Source: Macrocybe gigantea
Lineage: Eukaryota; Basidiomycota; Agaricomycetes; Agaricales; Callistosporiaceae
DNA length: 64,000 nt
NCBI GenBank assembly: GCA_011319805.1
Contig: SJRY01000065.1
Coordinates: 1-64,000, forward strand
Direction: 5' to 3'
Shown here: one piece after another, positions 43,870 to 56,595 of the stretch
Layout of the letters: each line of letters opens with the position of its first letter
Position numbering within the stretch: the first letter of the stretch is position 1
The notes under the pieces: model-generated
Seen by the model: only the letters and a program-made list of their open reading frames with translations
Databases searched by the model: none
Told to the model about the DNA's origin: nothing
Translations under genes and position numbers: made by a program

Positions 43870-46758
43870 TTTTTTTTTTTTTTTTTTTAAATCAACAATT
43901 TATAAAGCGGTGCTCAATAGCAGACCGCTTGTAAATACACAACGGTACCTACAATAAATATGACTAGTCCAAAAGAGTCCATGCTGGCTTGCTCGTTCGG
44001 CCCACGTCCCCCAGCTCCTAGGAGCCAAATGTGGTCAATTCCACATAAGGGGTCCAAAAGGGCCTATAACAACAAGCATTGCAAAGTTTGTGACTTGCAA
44101 TGAAGCTCGATGTTCGCTTTCGTAAAACACCCTGCTGAATAGATGCTCTGGGTCCCCAGCCCAAAGGCTGGCTGCGGTTACTTTTGTGCAAAGGTCTCGC
44201 AAGGAGCCATAACCCTAAGTACCCCCGCTAAGAAGAGGCAGTTACCCACCCCCCCAGATCCGGGATAAAAGCACCTGCTGCCTTATTAGACATTAGATAC
44301 TTAACGAACCAGAAACGCACAAAGGTGTCATACTGGTGTTCGGCTGGCCTGTCCCAATTATGGCACAGGGTCATAATGTGGACGGAGTCCTCAGGCCCAT
44401 GTCTGCAAGAGCATTCATCGCTCTCAACAAAATTGAACAGGTGCATCCATGGTGTAGAAGGGACGAAGTCCCTGAGGTATGTCAAGGCCACGTGCTGACT
44501 TGTGCACTTCAATTTGAATAGCTCACTTCCAAGAGGAAGGGACGTGCCAGAATGAAACCTGGTGTAGCTCAGACTGGGCAAACCAAGCATGCAGTAAGGT
44601 GCACAGTGCAATAGAATGTGACTGCACAGAGTGGGGGTTGCAATCAATGATGTGATTAATTGCATTCATCGAGTCGAGGAAGCACATGATGGATGTAACT
44701 CCATCCTGTGCAATAGCCTTTTGGATTGACATACGCAATCCAATTAGCTCGGAGTCATCGCTTGTTGCTTTACTGACAGGCTGACGAGTTTCGAAAACAA
44801 GTGTATTGCCTTGGTAAACCCAGGACGAATATACTGACTGTCTACATGTATCAGCTTTCGTGGGCATGGCACCATCACTACTCGTGTATACACAGTTGGG
44901 CTCAAGCTGGCACTCAGCGAGCGCCTGTTCGAGCGATGCATGATATGCCTTGACAGAGTCTTCATCTCTGCCAAGAAGCTTATGGATCTCAAGGCGGCTG
45001 CTGAACTGGTCAATGAGCCGCCTGCCTGGATTATTCGCATCTGTGAAATAGTCCGTGGATAGAAGGTTAGGTGGCTTAAGGTCCACCAAGTCCTTGAGAG
45101 GGGACTTGAGTGCACTACGCTGCCTGTCTGAGAGCGAGGTCAAGTTCTTTGACCTTGAGGGATCACCCCCTGCTGAAGGCAAGGTAGTTAAAGATCTGAG
45201 AGCATGCCTCAGGTTGGACTTGACTAATCGGGTGGAGGACCCAACTTTCAGACACTTGATGAACCCAGTGATAGGTTCGACACAGGCCATTGTTTCAGCC
45301 GCACCTCTGGAGTGGTGCAGAACTGACCATTAATCCAAATGCATGCCTTACACTGCATCTGGTGAAGCTGCTTCAACAGTGCGACATTGTACATACCATT
45401 GAAGTTCTATAGCAAACAGCCATACATTGTGATAGGACGTGCACATAACAGGTAGAGAATGCGCTTCTGTTGAGGGGAAAGACCTCATACAGAGTTGCCC
45501 AATATCTGGAAAGCCCTGGCAGTGGTCAGCGCTTTCATTGCATAGAAACGGACGTGCTCCTTGAAGGATAGGCGTGCATCCAGGAAGAACCCAAGGTATC
45601 TCCAAACATCCTTGGGTTGTAAAGGAGTGTTGCCTGTGAACGGAAAAAAGCCCAAGTCAATAGAAGGACGGAAATCCTTGCTATTGCACGAGAAATGCTG
45701 CAGTTCAGTTTTGTTGTGTTCAACAACAAGACTGAAGTCCGTAAAGAGGTTGTGCACTGATGTGTATGCTCTCTGAAGCTTCAGAACATTGTCTGGGATG
45801 GATTTGGACTGAGCAATAATCAGTCTGTCATCTATGAACGACATGATGGTTGGCATATTGTCAACTTTCTGGTATATTTGAGTACTGGTGCCAAGTACAA
45901 GGCTGACAGTACCGGAGATAAAGCAGAGCCTTGGCCAACACCAATGTCAGCATCAAACTCTGGCGAGAGGCACTGTGCAGGCATATGATGTCTTATGCCC
46001 AACGAGGTAGGATTCGAAGAACTTTGACACTTGACGTGCAAAGCCTCTGTGCTGTAGTATCCTCACTAACATATGATGGTTAAGTGAAGGAAAATATTGA
46101 GCAACATCGAAAGCAATGACACTCTTTTTTGAAGCCCTTTAACCAGCCTTGCCAGATAATATGGGTTAAGAAGACACCAGCATCCTCCGTGGAGTTCTGC
46201 AGATGCCACCAAACTGCTTCAGGTTGAAGACAGCAAACTTAGTCACTTTGTATTGCATATGCCATGCTAGCATTTTCTCGACGAGTTTACCGAGAGTATT
46301 CAAAAGCACAATCGGACGAAAGGCATTTGGGGTATCATATGCAGGTTTGCCAGGTTTCAGAATGATCACCGACAAGCTCTGCTTAAAGTAAGATGCCCAA
46401 TGGCCCAGTTCCAAACATGTGTTAGCAATGTTCAGGATGAAATCAGCCAGGTGAGGGAATTTCATGAGCTGCTTAACATAGCCCCAAGACAGATGATCTG
46501 GTCCTGGGGTGGAGGTGTTGCTACAAGGCTCCAAGGACTCTTGGAGTTCTGCAGCAGAGAACGGGACTCAGTCCCGAATTGGATGAGGCTCGAGCTTGTC
46601 GAGCTTATCCACGTTGACTGGCCTGTTGGAGGCAGCATTATAAGATTTGTCAAGCGCATTCCACAGCGACTCGATAGAGTTACAAGGCTGTCCCCAAAAG
46701 GAGATAGCCTCATAGGCCGAAAGCAGCCTTTGCTTTATCCAAGCAGCTAGATCCCAAC
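43870..46758 (-). mobile_element. 5'-truncated LINE (copy f), minus strand
   Basis: Poly(T) 43870-43888 marks the 3' end. On the minus strand: RT N-part (46534-46166: NTSTPGPDHLSW, SYFKQSLSVIILKPGKPAYD), RT active site SFIDDRLIIAQS (45856-45485), RNase H (45290-44523: SSDGAMPTKADT, DDSELIGLRMSIQ, FLDSMNAIN) and Zn tail (CSCRHGPEDSVHIMTLC). The catalytic motifs are present but the ORF2 frame is broken several times. The 5' end stops in RT at about 46758. No target duplication found. Confidence 0.9.
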
Positions 46759-46764
46759 AATCCT

Positions 46765-47173
46765 ACCTCTTTCTGCAACGCCCATTTGTAAACAAGTATA
46801 AACAACTCACCATCATCGTTTCTATCGCTCTACACCATCATTGACTGGACGGATCTCATATCAAGTTGCAGACCCGAGTTCCATATACTCTTGAGCACTT
46901 TCATGTTTCATATCACAAAAATCAGCTGAAAATCAACCGACCTATCAGAGTTTTCTATGAGCGATGACCCGCTCAATATCGTCAGCGGCGGCAGCCATGC
47001 ACTGCTCAACCTGCACCCAGGATGGCCTACTGCTGGCCCATCCTGCTCCCCTGCTCCTCCTCCCCCATCGGGGAATGCGAGCCTCCTCTTCCAAGGTAGA
47101 GACGGTCTCATGGATACCGACGACACCAACCCCTCTAATGCAGGAGGCCCCACCCTACCTTCTGCTCCTCCCC
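46765..47173 (+). mobile_element. LINE 5' end (copy g): 5' UTR and ORF1 start
   Basis: It shares the terminus ACCTCTTTCTGCAACGCCCA with LINE-c. ORF1 starts at ATG 46957 (MSDDPLNIVSGGSHALLNLH). It is cut after about 70 codons by Gypsy-2 sequence. It stands head-to-head with LINE-f, a few filler bases apart. Confidence 0.85.
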
Positions 47174-47893
47174 AGATTCTCATAGTCATTTGAGTGGTTG
47201 GGGATAGGTGTGCAGCTGTCGTCACTGCTATCAATGCTGATGGGGTGTTGGTGGACATGATGTGTGATTTTTGGTCTTCTTCCCTCTAGTCATGGTCCTT
47301 TTATTCTGGTTCACAGTCTTCTTTAGGAAGTAGTCTAGAGCTTGCTGCACATTCCCCAGTTCCTTCTCTTTAATCCATGTGTTCTCTTCATGTCTGTATC
47401 CTTTCTATTTGTCCAGGAATAGCATTCCCTTCCTTATTTCTTCCTTTTTAGAATTTCTTCTATCTCATACTCTTCTTCATCATTTATGATTTCAGGGGTA
47501 GTGGCAATAGTCACTCTTGTATCTTGAAACAGGGTCCTTTGTAGGGCATGAGTAGTATTTTGTTGAATACAGAGTGTATCAGCTGCTATGATGCTAGGAG
47601 TTCCAGATGATATGCCAAGGTTCCTTTCTTTTCGATTACTTTGAACAGTTCATATCAGAATGCTGATAACTTCTTTGATGGTTGATTGACTGTGATATTA
47701 GTGGCTTCGAACCATACTCCATCCCCTTTCTTGTATTCATAGGCTGGTTTTTGCCTTGCATCATAATTGTCTTTGGCCCGTGTTTGTACATACTACAGCA
47801 CAGCATTTGCTTCTTTCCATATTTGATCCATTCTTTTGACAAAGTTCTTTGCTGCGGGATTGTTCCCTTCTGTTGTCTGCGATTCTCCCTTCC

Positions 47894-48595
47894 TTTTTTT
47901 TTTTTTTAAATCAATAATTTATAAAGTGGTGCTCAGTGGCAGTCCACTTGTAAATACACGAGAGTATGTACAATAAATGCAACTAGTCTGAATATGACCA
48001 GACTGAGGGGATCTACATAGAGGGCGCACTAATCCTGTTGTCTCCTGCCCATGCATGCACTATGCAAGCGCATGCTGATGCTGACTCGCTTGCTCAACCC
48101 GTGTCCCCTAGCTCCTAGGAGCCAGACATGGTCAGTTCCATGTAAAGGGTCCAAAAGGGCCCATAATGACAGGTGTCGCAGAGTCTGCAATATGCAATGA
48201 AGCTCAGTATTCACTTTCATCAAACACCCTGCTGAATAGATGCTCTGGGTCCCCCAGCCCAAAGGCTGGCTGTGGTTACTTCCGCACAAAGGTCCCACAA
48301 GGAGCCATAACCCTAAGTACCCCTGCTACGAAGAGACAGTTACCCGCCCCCCAGATCCGGGATAAAAGCACCCACTGCCTGATTAGACATTAGGTACTTA
48401 ACGAACCAGGAATGCACAAAGGCATCATACTGGCATTCGGCTGGCCTGTCCCAGTTATGGCACAGGGTCATAACGTGAATGGAGTCCTCAGGCCCCTGTC
48501 CGCAAGAGCATTTATCACTCTCGACAAAGTTGAACCATGCTCAATATGTATTGATTGGCACCTGTCCGCATGCAATGCGACAGCAGCGAGCAAGC
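47894..48595 (-). mobile_element. LINE 3'-end insertion (copy h) with 13-base TSD
   Basis: Poly(T) at 47894-47907. The duplication GATTCTCCCTTCC stands at 47881-47893 and 48596-48608. It contains only the Zn tail of ORF2 and the 3' UTR, so reverse transcription stopped after about 700 bases. Confidence 0.95.
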
Positions 48596-48608
48596 GATTC
48601 TCCCTTCC

Positions 48609-51530
48609 AGGGGTGCATTCTATAGCTGAGGTAGAACGGTGTTTCCTTCATTCCCTGGTGCGCTTTGTCATTGTACTAGTATTCTGCAATTGCTATCCAT
48701 TCTGCCCAATCGTCCTGTAAGTTGTTTGTGAAGCTTCTGAGGAAGGCTTCTGTTTCTTAGTGGGATCATTCCGCCTGTCTATCTGTCTGTGGGTGATAGG
48801 CCGTTGATAAATTTTGCTTTGTTCTAAGTAATTTTAGAAGTGCTGTCATGAATCGCGCTGCGAATTGGGGTCCTCGATCACTGATGATCTTTCATAGGAT
48901 TCCGTGAAGCTGCCACACATTGTCTCGATATAGTCATGCAAGATCTTCTGCTATGAGTTCAGTCTTTGTAGGAACTAGGTGGATCATCTTGGTTAGGCAG
49001 TCTGTGACTGTGGCGATGGCATTAAAGCTGTTCGAGCTGGGTAGCAGCCCTATGAGATCTACTCAGATATCTTTCCATAGTTGCTGTGGAACCTCATATG
49101 GGTGTAATAGTGCATGTTTCTTTTGTTGGATGATTTTGTTTCACTGACATATTTCGCATCCGTTGACATACTTCTTGATGTCTGTTAGCATTGATGGCCA
49201 CCAATAGGTGCAGTTTATGAGCTTGTGCATATGGTATTGTCCTAGGTGTCCTCCGATGGGTATGTCATGGTATTTGAACATGATGTCTTCCTTCAGTTTG
49301 TTGTCTGCAGGGACATAGATTTTCCCTTCTGAATATATGATGTGGCCTTCTTCTGTGAACCAGTGTAGTTTTTTCCTTTAGTCCCATTATTACAATCATC
49401 TCCTTTCATGTGCATTGTCGAATTTGTTCTATCCTTGAGGATTCGATCATCATGATTCCTCTTATTTGTATTGCCTCATTATTTTCTGCTTCTTTTTTTC
49501 ATGGGTATTTGTCCTCAAACATAATAAATTCGAAGTCTCATTCATTATTCTCTTCCAGATGTCAAATGAATGCTGCTTCTTTGATCATTTATATGTTGTC
49601 CTTTTCTGCTAGGTTTTCTTCATATCCTGCCATCCATGACAGGACGTCCGCTTTTTCATTGGCCTTTCCTGGTACATGTCATAGTTCGTAGTCATATTCC
49701 TGTAATTTCAGGTACCAGCCGATCTGTCTCGAATTGAGTCACTGTGGTTTCTGGAAATATGATAGGTTTTTGTGATCCGTCAATATTTTGAACTTCTCTC
49801 GAGCTTCAAGGAGGTATTGTCTCCATGTCTTTAGTGCGACCATTATCACAAGAAGTTCCTTGTCATAGATTTCATAGTTTTGCTCTGCTGGGGTCATGCA
49901 TCTCGAAATGAATGCAATTGGGTACCATAGTCCTTTCTGCTGTTGTGATAGTACTGCTCCAATGGCATATCCTGAGGCATCTGTTTTGACTCAGAATTTT
50001 CCTTCTGTTTGTGGTAGTGCTAGAATGGGTGCTGAGGTTATATGTCGAATCAGCTCTTTGAAAGCATCCTGTTGCTTGTTTGTCCACTGGAATGTTTTGT
50101 TTCCAGTCAATTCCATCAGGGGTTTGGCAACCTTTGCATACCCCTTGATGAATCATTAGTAGAAATTTGTGAATCCCAAGAACTTTTGTAGTTCTTTCTT
50201 TGTTTTTGGGGTTGGCCAGGATTGTACGGCTGTGATCTTCTCTGGTTCCATTTCCACTTTCCCTTCTCCTATGATGTATCCTAGTACTGGGACTTTTAAT
50301 GATTCCCAGATGCATTTCAGTCCTTTGATAAACAAGCCATTCTTGTTCAGTATTTCCATGACTTCTATGGTGTTCTTTTGGAATTCCTCTCATGTTCATC
50401 CAATGATTATGATGTCATCCATATAGATTATGCATACTCTTCTTTGTATTTGGTCTTGGAAGAGGCTTGCCATCATTTGGCTAAAAGTGCCTGGTGCATT
50501 GCACTGCCCAATGTACATGACTGTCAGTTCAAAGAGCCCTCTTGCTGTTAGGAAGGCTGCCTTCCATTCATCTCCTTTCTGGATGCGCACGTTATTGTAT
50601 TCCCTGATAATGTCAATCTTGCTAAAGTACTTTACTCCTTGTAGTACATTGAGGAGCTCGCTAATGCATGGTAGTGGGAACTTGTCCTTAACCATATATT
50701 TGTTTATTTTCTGGTAGTCTTGGATGAGTCATTTGCTTCTGTCCTTCTTGTTGCAAAAGAAGCAGGGCACTGCATAAGGTGCTTTCAATGGGTGTATTTT
50801 TCCTGTTCTTAATCCTTCTTTGACAAAGGCATCTAGTTCCTCTAGTTCCTTCTGTGTCATTGGATAGACCTTGCTTGGTATTGTTTTGGGTGCATCTTTC
50901 GTTAAGTTTATTTTGTGGTCCCATTCTTTGTAGTCTGGTAAACGATCGAAGTTCTTCTCCTTGAAAAGGTGTTTGAATCTGATCAGATATGGGGGTATCT
51001 GGGTTCCTGTCTTGTCGCTGGCTGTAGTTTTTACTGGTTCAGCCACCTTCTGTATCTTGATTGTCTGGTAGTTTATTTTGCATGTTTTAGGGCATCTGTC
51101 AAAAACAACTTCTCCTGTCCTCCATTTGATCATTGGGTTGTGGTAGACAAGCCAGTCATGTCCTAGTAGCATGTCAGTTTTTCTGATATCGAGTACGATG
51201 GCTTCCATGTGCTCCTTGTGTCCTTTGATGTCGATGTAGACCTCTGCTACTCGGTCTGCTGTTTTCTGGCAGTTGGGTGATCCATCTGCATTTATGATTG
51301 GAATCTTCTTGATTTGTCATATCTTCAGCCCTATTTTTGCTACTATCGTAGTGTTGATGCAGGTCCTATCTGCTCCACTATCAACTTCTGGTGTTATCGC
51401 TGTGATTCCTTTTTGTGTTTGTATCCTAGCTGGTACTGCGAGTTCTTTCTTCTTTGATAGTTTGTCCCCTCGGATGGTTTTCCTTGGTGCTTCAGATCGC
51501 TTGGCGGGAATGGTGTATTTCAGAGTATGA
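48609..51530 (-). pseudogene. Gypsy-2 pol (minus copy): protease, RT, RNase H, integrase
   Basis: Protease and linker with MLLGHDWLVYHNPMIKWRTG are at 51208-50729. RT fingers and palm are at 50924-50396 (VKDKFPLPCISELLN, KIDIIREYNNVRIQKGDEWK, CIIYMDDIIIIG), with the connection (VPVLGYIIGEGKVEMEPEKI, KKELQKFLGFTNFY) at 50359-50156. RNase H remnants lie at about 50050-49750 and integrase at about 49150-48620. YMDD is intact. Stops and frameshifts occur throughout, so it is inactive, but it shows the ancestral sequence of the segment deleted from the plus copy. Confidence 0.85.
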
Positions 51531-51599
51531 GATGATGTATATCTGATATTGAAGCAAGTCTGTTTCAGTTGTATGGGTTGCGATTTAGCCCCTCCTAGT

Positions 51600-52602
51600 C
51601 AGACCCTTTGACAAAACCCTCTTTGTCAGAGCTTTCTTCATCCCTATCTTCTTCGTCCTCTCCTTCTTCTTCTTTCACTTCTCTGACTTGGGATTTTCCT
51701 TTCTTCTTCTTCTTGCAGTTCCGTGCATAGTGTCCCTTTAAGCCATAGTTGAAACATGTGACATTTGCTGCTCCTTTTCATAGTTCTGGGCAGTTTTGTG
51801 AGAGGTGTCCTGGTTTATTGCAGTTGAAGCAGTTATTGCTTCATACTTTGTCGACTTCCATAGCCTGTCCTGCTCCTCGGCTTGGGTTTCCAGATTTGCG
51901 CTGATTGCTTGTGAATTCTCCTCTCATCACATTTCTGTGTTCATTGATCTTTTGTCCAATCGCTTGAACTGTCTTGATATATTCATCTCCATCTGTTGGA
52001 AGTGTGGAGATCGAGTGTATGGCTTCTGCTGTCCTTCAGTTTAAGCTCTTCTTGAGTAGGAAATGAGGAGCTGTTCCTGTCATTCCTGCTTTCCCTGCAA
52101 GGTCTATAAATTCATCCAGAAATTCATCGATGGGTCAGTTTCCCTGTCTGATATTGAATAGTTTGCTTCCTGCTTGTGATGGTGACATGACGTTACTGAA
52201 TCGTGTCTCTATCTCAGTTATGAAGTTGGCCCATGTGCTTTGGTTGGTAGTGGTGTCAATCTTCTTTGATGCCCAGTGGGCTCCTGGTCCATTGGTCATT
52301 CTAGACAGGACCGCTCCGATCTTCTGTGTATCTGTGAGGTCTCCATGTGCAGTTATGTAAAGTTTCATCTTCCTCCATCAAATGTCAAAAGATGTTCAAT
52401 CTCCTGTAAAGGATTTCAGATCAGCGATGATTCCCTTGTATTCTGTCATCATCCTTTGGAGAGTTTCTTCATTGTTATCTTGGTCTTGGTTCTCCTGTTC
52501 CTGGATCTGTTGTTTTTGGGTCTGTTGTACTTGTACTTGGGCTTATTGTTCTTGGAGCTGTTTCTGTCTTCGCTCCTCTCTCTATTCTTTCCAGTAGTCT
52601 AG
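51600..52602 (-). pseudogene. Gypsy-2 gag (minus copy), 5' part missing
   Basis: Gag domain (52368-52135: LYITAHGDLTDTQKIGAVLS, SKLFNIRQGN) is followed by the knuckles near 51830-51720, in which the second reads GHYARNC (CGG codon, 51723-51721) where the plus copy has a stop. An acidic tail is at 51690-51600. The 5' end is cut by the Copia LTR at 52608. Confidence 0.8.
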
Positions 52603-52607
52603 GTCAA

Positions 52608-53043
52608 TGTTGAAACTAGGCACAGGGAACACTCTGGACGAGCCTTAGAACCTAGAAGTCCTGAGTGAGAACACTTGTAATTGAGTTATGTACAAGTACT
52701 TGCCTAGAAGTCCTGAGTGAGAACACTTGTAATTGAGTTATGTACAAGTACTTGCCTAGAAGTCCTGAGTGAGAACACTGGGGACTTCAAGGCGCTCTGT
52801 GCTACCTATATATACGTGTAGAAGGCTGCGCATTGCTGCGGGCACAGCTGTAGGCTGTGCACTGCTGCGGACACAACCATTTACTGCACATTACTGCGCA
52901 CACAGCTTGTGCTGTGCATTGCTGCAGACGCAGCCACAGGCTGCGCATTGCTGCGCACACAGCTATAGGCTGTGTGCATTGCTAGGCACATAGCCTGGGT
53001 CCTGTCCTATGCACAAGTCCGGACAGGAGGGGCATTTCTAACA
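52608..53043 (-). repeat. Copia 3' LTR, 436 bases
   Basis: On the minus strand it starts TGTTAGAAATGCC and ends CCTAGTTTCAACA. A 52-base unit starting CTAGAAGTCCTGAG is present twice in tandem (52652 and 52704) plus a partial third at 52756. U3 contains 29-30 base imperfect repeats around GCAGCAATGCGCAG. TATATATA is near 52807. Confidence 0.95.
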
Positions 53044-53134
53044 CCTCCCCCTGACCTGAACTGTCTAAACTATGTACCTACAAGTCCCATTTTCTGTCTA
53101 CAGAATTCCACCTTTGGTACAGTAAGTGGTTTGG

Positions 53135-56100
53135 TTAACAAGTCTGCAACTTGTTCAGTTCCTGGATAAACTCAGGCCATATCCTCTTCTGCTCCACTGT
53201 ATCTCTAAGCCAGAAGTATCGCAAATCCAGCTGTTTCATATGCCCATGATGCTCTGGATTCTTTGTGACACTCAGTGCAGACTGATTGTCAATCTTGAGT
53301 GGTGATGCTTGCAACACAGGGTATCCCATCTCCTGCATAATGTTGCGCATCCATAAGATCTCCTTTCCAGCTTCTACTGCAGCAATATACTCCGCTTCAG
53401 TTGTAGAAAGCGTGACAAAAGGCTGCAGTTTGGATGACCATCCAATAGCTCCACCACCAAGGATTGTTACATATCCACCAGTTGAGCATCCAGAGTCCGG
53501 GCAATCACCATGGGAAGCATCACAGAATGATGTAAACATCTCTAGACCAAGATCTCCAGAGTATGTCAGCTTGAGATCCAAAGTCCCTTTGCAGTATCTC
53601 AGCAAATGCTTGACTGCATTCCAATGCTGTGGACCAGGATTCGAGTTGAAGCGTCCTAGGCATGACACAGCAGCTGCTATATCTGGTCTAGTCATGGTGG
53701 CTAAGTACTGGAGTGATCCAACAGCACTGAGGTAGGGGATGTTCTTCATAAAGTCCGCTTCCTCTGAAGTCTGAGGTGCCATTGCCTTGGAAAGGTTAAG
53801 ACCTGTCATCATAGGTGTCTTGACAGGCTTGCAATCCGCCATCCCATAGCGCTCCAGTGTGTTTAAGATGTACTGCTTCTGCGAAAGTGCAATGGTCCGC
53901 TTCTGCCTGTCTCTAATAATCTCCACACCCAATAAAAAAGTGCTTGGTCCCAAGTCTCTGATTTTGAAGTGCCTAGACAGCTCTGCAACCACTTTGTCAA
54001 TAGCAGCAGTGTTCTTTGAAGCCAGTGTTATATCATCAATGTAAATGGGAACAATGACCTTTACCTCCCCCTTGACATAGAGGTAGATAGAGTGGTCAGA
54101 TTCGAGTCGTTTGAATCCCATAGACAATAAGACGGAGTGTAGCTTCTTGTTCCACTGTCTGGCGGACTGTTTAAGCCCATAAAGCGATTTGTAGAGTTTG
54201 CAGACTTGGTTTGGACCACCTTGGTGAAACCCCTCTGGTTGAACCATATAAATCTCCTCCTCCAAATCACCATTAGGAAAGGCAGAGGTAACATCTACAG
54301 AACGAAGTTCCATGTCCTCAATACCAGCCATGGCTAGGATAAGTCTCAAGGCACCAGGGCAAAATGTGGGGGCAAAGACTTCAGTATAGTCAATGCCAGG
54401 TCTTTGACTGAAACCTTTAGCAACACATCGAGCTTTGTAGCGCTCAATCGAGCCATCTGCATTGCGTTTAACCTTGAAAACCCATCCACAACCAATAGCC
54501 TTCTTTGATGGAGGCAAGTCCACAATCTCCCATGTCCCATGTCCCATAAGAGACATAATCTCTTCATTACATACTTCCTGCCACTTGTGAGCATCCGGAC
54601 ATTGCATAGCTTGCTTGTAAGTGCTCGGATTTGCACCTTCAGCTAGACTAGCAAATTGGACATCCACAAGACCAGCCTCTTCATCAGGATTAGGATCAGG
54701 ATCCTCATGAATTGAGTCTTCTGAATCAGAATTATCTCGAACTGGTGGGGAGCAGGTCTGATGACCCACCAATTACCAGGTGGTTTGACATTTCTGACTG
54801 GTTTCCTGACAGCAATGGGCGGAGTTTTGGGAAGAGGTGGTGGAGTTGGGACTCTATGTCTAACAAGAGGTGTGTGGGGCAGGTTATCATCCTGGTGAAT
54901 AGCAGGAGGCGTTCTAGGACGAAGATTTGGACTTTGTGGAGGGGTAGGATCTGGATCAGGAGTAGAGGGAGCTGCTTGCACAATAGGATTTGATGCATCA
55001 AAGCCTCCCCCTAACTCCAACATAGCTGAGTCTGGAAAAACTGGTTGCAAGGCAGGTGGGTCAAGAGGAAGGATAAGAGAAGGTTGAGTGCTGTAATGTT
55101 TCTGAGAGGTACCAGGGAAGTATCTCTCATCAAATTCAGCCCTCTCTGAGATAATGGTCTTTTTGGTGGTAGGATTGTAAAACTTCCAACCCTTATAACC
55201 ATCAGGATAGCCAATAAAGACGCATTTCTGGTAGTGTGATTGGAGTTTCTTCCTCTGATCCTTTTGCACAAAGACATATGCAGTGCATCCCCAGAGTCTG
55301 AGGTGACTGACATCTGGTTTCTTCCCAAACCAAGCCTGATAAGGTGTAGTCCCAGACAGAGCAGAAGTAGGTACTCTGTTCCAAATATGCACCATAGAAG
55401 CAAGACCATCTCCCCAGAATGAAGCAGGCAGCTTGGATTCAGACAGCATAGCAGTTAACTCTTCTGCTATAGTCCGATTAGCTCTTTCTGCAACTCCATT
55501 CTGTTGAGGCCTATTCCTGACAGTATGTCTCCGGATAATGCCACAATCATTGGTGAATTTGATAAAGGCATTGGACATGTACTCTCCACCCTTGTCATCC
55601 TGTAAAGCTTTGATCTTTAAGCCAAGTTGGTTTTCAGCATAGGCCTTAAACTGTCTAAAGGCATCAAATGCATCACTCTTCTGTTTAAGAGGTATCACCA
55701 CTCTGAATCTGGTACAATCATCAATGAAAGTAACCCAATACTTGAATCCAGAGTGGGATTTAACAGGAAGAGGGCTATAAAGATCAGAATGGACGAGTTC
55801 TAGGGGTTGAGAAGCATGACTGTCTGAGGAAGGGAATGGGTTTGAAGACATTTTGCCTGCAAGACATGGTTCACAGATGGGGTCTGGCTTGTCCGAGGTT
55901 TTGAGATCCAATCCAGTTACCAAGTTATCCTTGGCCATGAGTTTGACAGTGTCATAACTGAAATGAGCCAATCTCCTATGCCATAAGCTAAGGTCCAAAG
56001 GAAGTGTACTAGCAAGGTTTGCAAACTCCGAAATTGCCTCTGTTACACCATCCAACTGAGCAGTGTTGTTGGGAGTGATGTGAGCAGAGAAGAGTGTCCT

Positions 56101-56595
56101 GTTAAGTGATTTGGAATGAAAGTCTATGCAGGAATCATCAATGACAATCCTGAAAGCTTTGTGTTTGGAGAGATATAGACAGGACAATAGATTGTTTCGG
56201 AGTTCTGGCACATGCAAAACCCTGGTAAACTCTACAGATTGGGCTGGTTTGCCTCTAATGACTGGATTGAAAATCACAGTCCCAACTCCAGCTGAATAAA
56301 TAATAGAACTATCTGCCAACTTGATTGGAATCTTGAGAGGGGTATAGTTTCTGACCCAGTGTTTATGAGGGGTCATATGAGAAGTGGCCCCTGTGTCTGT
56401 GATCCAATCAAAGTCAGCATCCAGTTGGAGTGGATGAGAGAGTTTGGCACTTGCATTGCCTGCAAATTCGGTTACTTCGGACTCTGTAGCCTTGTTAGCT
56501 TGTTCCTGCCCTTTAGTCTTTTGCCTAGCCACCTTTTGAGCCTCCTTGTAAAGTTGGCAATTCCTCCAGAAGTGATCAGACCACAGAATCCGCAT
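53135..56595 (-). pseudogene. Copia pol: protease, integrase, RT, RNase H (one frameshift)
   Basis: The upstream frame 56595-54643 has protease DTGATSHMT, the integrase zinc finger (HRRLAHFSYDTVKLM...CEPCLAGK) and the integrase core with D (VHSDLYSPL), D (LQDDKGGEY) and E (NGVAERANRT), then WGCTAYVFVQKDQRKK. The downstream frame 54772-53135 has RT (KARCVAKGFSQRPGIDYTEV, VDVTSAFPNGDLEEEIYM, KSLYGLKQSARQWN, IYIDDITLAS) and RNase H (SFCDASHGDCPDSG, LSTTEAEYIAAVEAGKE, DNQSALSV). They join at a G4 run (54747-54750), where one base more would restore a single frame. All catalytic residues are present, so the copy is young or carries a sequence error. Confidence 0.95.

Larger units (their letters stand above)
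47174..52602 (-). mobile_element. Gypsy-2 internal region, minus strand, no LTRs
   Basis: It matches the plus copy from 25945 (gag) to about 29712 (after the chromodomain). LTRs and both ends are missing. It keeps the RT core that the plus copy lost. It is interrupted by LINE-h (47894-48595). It is less decayed than the plus copy: codons that are stops there still code here. Confidence 0.9.

Noticed and set aside
52603..52607. GTCAA before the Copia 3' LTR as target duplication
   Set aside because: Neither the present right flank nor the flank predicted after undoing the inversion (TAATG, complement of 63112-63116) matches it.
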